Assembly (NCBI GenBank): GCA_902493145.1
Contig: CABUOA010000032.1
Coordinates: 1 to 20,517, forward strand
Length of the DNA: 20,517 bases
Reading direction: 5' to 3'
Source: an uncultured Collinsella sp.
GTDB lineage: Bacteria; Actinomycetota; Coriobacteriia; Coriobacteriales; Coriobacteriaceae
The position numbers and the translations under genes are program-made. Below, one piece after another: positions 15,951-20,517 of this stretch (its first letter is position 1; every line of letters begins with the position of its first letter). A model generated the notes under the pieces. It did no database searches and was not told where the DNA came from. It worked only from the letters and a program-made list of their open reading frames with translations.

Positions 15951-17084
15951 GTGCACATAATCAAAGAGGCCGCCAAGGCCCTGGTCGCAAAGCTTGGCTT
16001 CCAAACGAATAGGCGTATCGTCGTCTTCGAGTCCGACGATTGGGGCGCCGTGAGAGTCCCGGATGCCGATGCACTTGCGGCATTTGAGAATCGCTTCCCC
16101 TCTTTCAGGCTCGATCACTACCAATCTTTTGACGGCTTGGAGAAGAAGACCGACGTAAGCGCCCTCTCTTCTTTGCTTCGTGAGAATGCGGTGCGATTTC
16201 GGGCTTCCGCCCCAGTGTTCACACTGAACTTCGCAACCGCCAACCCAGATTTCAATCGATGCGTTCCTGGCAACGCTGATGTAGCGCACTTTGGATTCGA
16301 ACCAATCGACAAAACGTACCGAAACTATGACGGCGATGAGGGGGTGCTCGATTTCGTTCGGCTGGGCTGCGGTGAAACAGCACTGCATCCGCAGCTCCAC
16401 GGGCGAGAACATCTCAACGCTACGGCATGGCTCGCCGATGCGGCCACCGACCCTGTGGTGGAATATGCCCGTGGCTTGAGAATGGTGGGGCTGGACGATG
16501 CCTTCTACAATGGGATTGACGCTCTCAACAATGGAAACACTCTGATTGACGTGCACGGATACCTTGAAGACGCGGTCGCGATTTTCAAACGCCTTTTTGG
16601 CTTCGCTCCTAGGAGCTTCATCCCGCCATGCTACGTTGCCAATAGGGAATGTGAGCGCATCGCCGCTGGGCTGGGCATCGAGACGATCCAATCGTCGCCG
16701 AAGAGGAATGTCCCGAAAGGGAACGACTCCTATTTGAAGAAGATTAACGTTTTCGGACACTCCAACGTGCCTGGGCAGTGCCGCTTAATCCGCAATGTGC
16801 AGTTTGAGCCCTCGCGTTCTATGTTTCAAGGCAAAAACGTTGATGAGTGCGTTGACGCTGCTTTCGCCGAAATCGAGACGGCTTTCAGGCGTAGGCAGCC
16901 GGCGGTGGTATGCACCCATCGTGTCAACTACACTTCGCGCGTGGATGAGAGGCATCGTGCGTTCTCGCTCGAGGCCCTCGACGGGCTTCTGCAGGAGTTG
17001 GCGATGCGGTACCCGGACTGCGAGTTCATGACGTCCGACGAATTGGGACGGGCGATTCTTTCTGGAGGTGTTATAGATCGATGA
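15951..17084 (+). CDS. Divergent polysaccharide-deacetylase-like protein
   Basis: A 377-residue soluble protein without a clear signal peptide. Several motifs match the layout of NodB-type (CE4-like) deacetylases: D29-D30 in VFESDDWG in place of TFDDG, H146-x3-H150 (then H154) in place of the HxxxH metal ligands, PPCY at 225-228 in place of RPPYG, and a late H323 in CTHRVNY as the possible catalytic histidine. The order agrees with the family, but spacing is larger and overall likeness weak, so the enzymatic call is tentative. GTG at 15951 has AGGGGT (15940-15945) in front. The stop overlaps the ATG of the ATP-grasp gene (ATGA), suggesting a joint function. It may remove an acetyl group from an N-acetylated sugar intermediate; a role in the cytoplasm is implied by the lack of a signal. 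Confidence 0.55.
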   Translation: MHIIKEAAKALVAKLGFQTNRRIVVFESDDWGAVRVPDADALAAFENRFPSFRLDHYQSFDGLEKKTDVSALSSLLRENAVRFRASAPVFTLNFATANPDFNRCVPGNADVAHFGFEPIDKTYRNYDGDEGVLDFVRLGCGETALHPQLHGREHLNATAWLADAATDPVVEYARGLRMVGLDDAFYNGIDALNNGNTLIDVHGYLEDAVAIFKRLFGFAPRSFIPPCYVANRECERIAAGLGIETIQSSPKRNVPKGNDSYLKKINVFGHSNVPGQCRLIRNVQFEPSRSMFQGKNVDECVDAAFAEIETAFRRRQPAVVCTHRVNYTSRVDERHRAFSLEALDGLLQELAMRYPDCEFMTSDELGRAILSGGVIDR

Positions 17085-18280
17085 CTTGTGAAAGACACAT
17101 CGACTTCCCCAAGGGGTGGCGTATTCTGGTCGTAGGCGGCGACCACCACAACACCCTGGCGAGCCTGAGGAGCCTCGGAAGAGACGGGGTCCCGTTCGAC
17201 TTGCTTCTTCATTCGGGCATGAAAAGTGCCGACGGGCTCATGGTAGCGTCCTCGAAGTATTGTCCCAAGAACTTCGAGCTTGTCGATAACAACGCAGAGG
17301 CCATCTCGGAAGGTTTTCGGTCCTGGCTTACGGACAAGGACCCAAGATTGTGCATCGTTCTCGCCAGCTCGGACCTTTCCGCCTACGTTGCCGACCGCGA
17401 GCTTGCCCCGAAAGGCATCGTCACGTATTCGTTTTCAGGCGAGCCCGGCAGGGCTGCGGGATTGATGGACAAGTACGAGCAGTATGTTTGGGCGCAAGCG
17501 CACGGCGTGCCCATGGCGCGTTCGGTCGTTGTTACGAGCTGTGATCACGCGGCGGCCGGGCTCAGCTTTCCCCTCATATTGAAGCCGCTCGTGAGCGCGT
17601 TCGGCGAGAAGACCGACATCGCGATCGTGGACTCCCTGGATTCGTACGCCGCTGCCGTCGCCCGGCTATTCGCGGACGGCTACGAGCGACTCTTGGTCCA
17701 GGAGGTCGTGGACTTCGACTACGAGGCCGTGGCCTCGGGGTGCATCTTCCTGTCGGATGGGAAGGAATCGCACATTACGCTGCGAAAAGAGCTCACGTTC
17801 CCAAGGAAGGCCGGCAACGTCGCCATCGGGCATTCCGAGGCGGCTCCCGAGATGGAAAGGCTCCTCGAAAAAGTAATCGGCGAGCTCTCTAGCGAGGGCT
17901 TCAGGGGCATGTTCGACATCGAGGTCTTCGCCACCAGGGATGGGGCGGTCCTAAACGAGATCAACTTCAGGCAGAGTGGAAACATGTTCGCCTGTCTCGA
18001 CGGCGGAATGTCGCTGCCGCTTCTTTGGGCCCTCGACGCGGCGGGGGAGGTTATTTGCCCTCCCGAGCCATTCGTTGGGCGGTTGAGGATTGTCGCCGAG
18101 CCGCAGCTCGTCTCGGGAGTTACCCACGGGCAGATAGGCGTCGGCACAGCGATTGCTGCCATGGCGGGGGCAGATAGCTTTGCCTTGCGCGCGAAAGACG
18201 ACAAGGCGCCGTCCCGGAGGTTTTTCCTCGGCGGCTTTGCGGCCAAGCTCTCCAAGGCGCTACGCAAGAAGGGACGTTGA
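17081..18280 (+). CDS. ATP-grasp ligase of the polysaccharide operon
   Basis: A 399-residue ATP-grasp enzyme, a cytoplasmic protein that would activate a carboxylate with ATP and join it to an amine or thiol. Residues 14 to about 130 form a Rossmann-like pre-domain (RILVVGGDHHNTLASLRSL). The ATP-grasp fold follows: K168 in LILKPLVSAFGEK binds ATP, VQEVVDFDYE is the hinge, FDIEVF carries a metal ligand, and E293-I-N295-F-R297-x2-GN matches the E-x-N-x-R metal/phosphate site. It resembles the carbamoyl-phosphate-synthase-like group found in capsule loci. The ATG at 17081 has a strong GGAGGTG (17064-17070). It overlaps the deacetylase-like gene by 4 bases and the flippase start by 1. It could attach an amino acid or other acid to a sugar amine, but the substrate is unknown. 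Confidence 0.85.
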   Translation: MTCERHIDFPKGWRILVVGGDHHNTLASLRSLGRDGVPFDLLLHSGMKSADGLMVASSKYCPKNFELVDNNAEAISEGFRSWLTDKDPRLCIVLASSDLSAYVADRELAPKGIVTYSFSGEPGRAAGLMDKYEQYVWAQAHGVPMARSVVVTSCDHAAAGLSFPLILKPLVSAFGEKTDIAIVDSLDSYAAAVARLFADGYERLLVQEVVDFDYEAVASGCIFLSDGKESHITLRKELTFPRKAGNVAIGHSEAAPEMERLLEKVIGELSSEGFRGMFDIEVFATRDGAVLNEINFRQSGNMFACLDGGMSLPLLWALDAAGEVICPPEPFVGRLRIVAEPQLVSGVTHGQIGVGTAIAAMAGADSFALRAKDDKAPSRRFFLGGFAAKLSKALRKKGR

Positions 18281-19599
18281 TGGGCGGTAGGGTGAAATCG
18301 CTGCTGGATCGGCTCAAAGGCAACGAGTTTTGGCTGAAGCTCGCCAAGAACGTCTCCACGATTGTGGTGGGGCAGGGGGGCGCCTCTGCGCTTAACATGG
18401 TTACGACTTTCTTGTCCGCCGGGTTCCTTGGGGCCGCAGGCTACGGGTCGTTGATGATCGGCCAGACGTTCATGCAGGCCGTGGACGCGTTCCTCAACTT
18501 CCAGTCTTGGCAGGGAGTGATTCGCTATGGGTCGATTTGCCAGGAGCGAAGGGACGACGCCGGGCTCGCCGCGACCATAAAGGCTGGTTTCTTCGTCGAC
18601 ATCGCCTCCGCCCTCATGGGGTGCGCGGTCGCTTTCGCGATTGTTCCACTCGTCTCTAGCTTGCTCGGATGGGATGACGTCTCTACGCTCGCCGCGACGA
18701 TATTCTGCTTCGAGATTGCTGTGCATGTCGAGGGCACGCCGACTGGAGTGCTGAGGCTTTTTGACAAGTTCAAATATGTCGCCATCCATGCGGTCGCCGT
18801 GGCGGCATTGAAGCTCGTTCTCGCCGCGGCAGTGTTCTACGCTGTTGGTCCGAACGTCGCTGCGATTGCGTTGGCCTACTGCGCGGCGGACGTCCTAAAG
18901 AGCGTGTCTTTGTTCGCTATCGCGCTCTTCGTTGTCGGTAAGCACGTTGGCCTGAAGGGTGTGGCTGCTGCCAGGAGGCGTGACCTCCCTGAGGGCTTCT
19001 TCTCTTTCACGATGTGGTCGAACCTGGCCGCGACCGCCGACGCGCCAATCCAGTACTTCGACGTATTCTTCCTATCCATGCTTTCCAGCGAGGTCGTTGG
19101 TGTGTTCAAGTTCTTCAAGCAGTTGCTCTCGGCTTTCACCTTACTCTCGACGCCGGTGCAGCAGGCGATTATGCCTCAACTCGCGGAGCTGATTGCCAAG
19201 GGGCAGGACGACCAGGCTTTTGCCGTTGTGAAGAAAATCGAGCGCATGGTCTTCAAGGTCGTCGCGCCTTGCGCGGCCTTGGCAATCATCGCGGTTCCGC
19301 CCGCCCTCTCGTTTTTCATGGATCCAGTCTACGGGGGCTACTGGCACTTGTTCGCCGCCCTTGCGGCGCTGACTGTCGTTAGCATCACCTTCTCGGCGCT
19401 ACACCCATGCTTTACTGCCTACGGGCTGTCGAAGCAGTCTGCGGGGATAACGCTTCTGGCCAACGTAATCTACCTCATCGCCTGCTACCTTCTTCTGGGC
19501 GTTATCGACATTATGGCGATTCCGCTGGCCATGGGCGTCCAGTATGCATTGACGATTGGCCTTAAATCCTTGTTTATCAAGAAGGTCGTTCTTGCCTAG
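18280..19599 (+). CDS. Wzx-like flippase (MOP superfamily)
   Basis: A 439-residue integral membrane protein with 12-14 likely helices, of the polysaccharide transporter / MATE-like fold that flips lipid-linked repeat units across the membrane. The N-terminal helices (NVSTIVVGQGGASALNMVTTFLSAGFLG with AAGYGSL) are typical of Wzx proteins. The ATG at 18280 overlaps the previous stop by one base (TGATG) with AAGGGA in front; TTG at 18277 is the only earlier option. It is the last gene of the operon, followed by a terminator. With the polymerase upstream it completes a Wzx/Wzy-type pathway. No Wzz/Wzc-type length regulator is present in the window. Confidence 0.88.
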   Translation: MGGRVKSLLDRLKGNEFWLKLAKNVSTIVVGQGGASALNMVTTFLSAGFLGAAGYGSLMIGQTFMQAVDAFLNFQSWQGVIRYGSICQERRDDAGLAATIKAGFFVDIASALMGCAVAFAIVPLVSSLLGWDDVSTLAATIFCFEIAVHVEGTPTGVLRLFDKFKYVAIHAVAVAALKLVLAAAVFYAVGPNVAAIALAYCAADVLKSVSLFAIALFVVGKHVGLKGVAAARRRDLPEGFFSFTMWSNLAATADAPIQYFDVFFLSMLSSEVVGVFKFFKQLLSAFTLLSTPVQQAIMPQLAELIAKGQDDQAFAVVKKIERMVFKVVAPCAALAIIAVPPALSFFMDPVYGGYWHLFAALAALTVVSITFSALHPCFTAYGLSKQSAGITLLANVIYLIACYLLLGVIDIMAIPLAMGVQYALTIGLKSLFIKKVVLA

Positions 19600-19635
19600 A
19601 CCTGTGGCCGTCGATGAAAGACGCGATTCTCCTTG

Positions 19636-19669
19636 AAGGCTCGGCGCAGCTCATATGCGTGAGCCTTTT
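19636..19669 (+). terminator. Terminator at the end of the polysaccharide operon
   Basis: AAGGCTC (19636-19642) pairs with GAGCCTT (19661-19667), with an inner CGCA/TGCG pairing, and TTTT follows (19666-19669). It lies between the convergent flippase and lectin genes. The minus-strand side lacks a T run, so it mainly stops the plus-strand operon. Confidence 0.7.
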
Positions 19670-20517
19670 CTAACGGCTTTCGAGCACCCACTTCTGCGCC
19701 GTGGTGCCGTTCGACCGGTACAGCTGGACGTTGGTCCCGGGGGCGGACTTGCCGTCCGTGGCGTCGAGCACGCACGAGGGATTCTTCGCCGAGGCGATCG
19801 TCACGGTGCCGTCCGCGTTGTCGGCTATTGCCCAGCGCTGGGCGCCCGTCCCGTTGCGCGTGAATTGCTGGACGTTGCCCCCGGGCCGGGCCGAGCCGCC
19901 TTGGACGTCGAGCGCCAGCCCCGATTTCGCGTTGGTTATCTCGTAAGCACCGGCATGCGCGTCGTATCTGAAGCGGAGTACCTGGGCGGAGGTTCCGTTT
20001 GCCGTCCAGAGCTGCACGTTCGCACCGGGGTCGAGCGAGCCTGATGCCACGTCGAGCGAGGCTTCGCCGGACAGGGCGCTTTTGACGGTGAAGTAGCCGT
20101 CGAATTTGTTCTCCGATTTTGATGAGACGAGCACCCACTTCTGCGCCGTGGTGCCGTTCGACCGGTACAGCTGGACGTTGGTCCCGGGGGCGGACTTGCC
20201 GTCCGTGGCGTCGAGCACGCACGAGGGATTCTTCGCCGAGGCGATCGTCACGGTGCCGTCCGCGTTGTCGGCTATTGCCCAGCGCTGGGCGCCCGTCCCG
20301 TTGCGCGTGAATTGCTGGACGTTGCCCCCGGGCCGGGCCGAGCCGCCTTGGACGTCGAGCGCCAGCCCCGATTTCGCGTTGGTTATCTCGTAAGCACCGG
20401 CATGCGCGTCGTATCTGAAGCGGAGTACCTGGGCGGAGGTTCCGTTTGCCGTCCAGAGCTGCACGTTCGCACCGGGGTCGAGCGAGCCTGATGCCACGTC
20501 GAGCGAGGCTTCGCCGG
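19670..20517 (-). CDS. Ricin-B-type lectin repeat protein (3' part only)
   Basis: The last 282 residues of a protein whose start lies beyond the right edge. The frame is open to 20517. It consists of ricin-type beta-trefoil (CBM13-like) carbohydrate-binding domains. Each domain has three subdomains ending in NVQLW, NVQQF and NVQLY plus AQVLRF, AQRWAI and AQKWVL, the QxW-type repeat. Two near-complete domains are visible, each beginning around GEASLDVASGSLDPG, joined by the linker VSSKSENKFDGYFTVKSALS. The missing N-terminus probably holds a signal peptide and perhaps a hydrolase or more lectin units, but this is not seen. The protein is likely exported and binds surface or host glycans. It is convergent with the polysaccharide operon. 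Confidence 0.88.
   Translation of the reverse strand, partial: GEASLDVASGSLDPGANVQLWTANGTSAQVLRFRYDAHAGAYEITNAKSGLALDVQGGSARPGGNVQQFTRNGTGAQRWAIADNADGTVTIASAKNPSCVLDATDGKSAPGTNVQLYRSNGTTAQKWVLVSSKSENKFDGYFTVKSALSGEASLDVASGSLDPGANVQLWTANGTSAQVLRFRYDAHAGAYEITNAKSGLALDVQGGSARPGGNVQQFTRNGTGAQRWAIADNADGTVTIASAKNPSCVLDATDGKSAPGTNVQLYRSNGTTAQKWVLESR
19681..20517. repeat. 447-bp tandem duplication of the lectin domain DNA
   Basis: Bases 19681-20070 recur at 20128-20517 with no difference that I could find over 390 bp, an offset of 447 bp (149 codons). The second copy runs to the window edge, so more units may follow. Identity at the DNA level, including synonymous sites, means very recent duplication or ongoing gene conversion, and predicts variable copy number. 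Confidence 0.92.

Overview
The window looks like chromosomal DNA from a gut actinobacterium of the class Coriobacteriia, most likely Collinsella or a close relative. This is inferred from the GC-rich, G/C-ending codon usage, a threonyl-tRNA synthetase without a TGS domain, a GlpA-type / FAD oxidoreductase / DUF1667 trio, and a NusG-paralogue-led surface polysaccharide locus. No rRNA, tRNA, transposase, integrase or cas gene was seen.

Layout. (1) 1-421 has no convincing complete gene. It holds a repeat-rich block bounded by 25-bp direct repeats with two imperfect inverted repeats inside. (2) 422-3620, minus strand, is a tight three-gene redox operon: a GlpA-like flavoprotein with a C-terminal [2Fe-2S] domain, a second FAD/NAD flavoprotein and a small cysteine-rich DUF1667 protein. 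Together they resemble an anaerobic glycerol-3-phosphate dehydrogenase complex. (3) 3621-4105 is a divergent intergenic region. It carries a perfect palindrome next to the redox operon start and six copies of a 15-bp sequence in strictly alternating orientation, each start exactly 40 bp from the next. (4) 4106-6526 has a small membrane protein with a double zinc ribbon, then thrS, followed by two terminators. (5) 6626-6851 is the control region of the polysaccharide operon: a promoter lying between inverted repeats and a leader RNA with two mutually exclusive foldings. (6) 6852-19599 is one plus-strand operon of 12 genes, mostly overlapping or separated by a few bases. (7) 19670 to the right edge, minus strand, is the 3' part of a ricin-B-lectin protein whose domains are tandemly duplicated at the DNA level.

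How the polysaccharide operon fits together. A LoaP/NusG-like antiterminator comes first. A polyprenyl-phosphate sugar-1-phosphate transferase starts the lipid-linked unit, and a GT2 (rhamnosyltransferase-like), a GT4 and a Stealth-family sugar-phosphate transferase extend it. RmlA, RmlB and a fused RmlC-RmlD provide most or all of the dTDP-L-rhamnose pathway. A Wzy-like polymerase and a Wzx-like flippase complete a Wzx/Wzy-type pathway. A divergent polysaccharide-deacetylase-like protein translationally coupled to an ATP-grasp ligase suggests a further modification of the polymer. The rml block is extremely G/C-rich at third positions, whereas the polymerase and Stealth genes are much more AT-rich, so the locus looks mosaic.

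Most interesting signals: the alternating 40-bp repeat array, the possible invertible promoter, the two-state leader, a run of nine G's at the start of the initiating transferase, the deacetylase/ATP-grasp pair, and the duplicated lectin domain.
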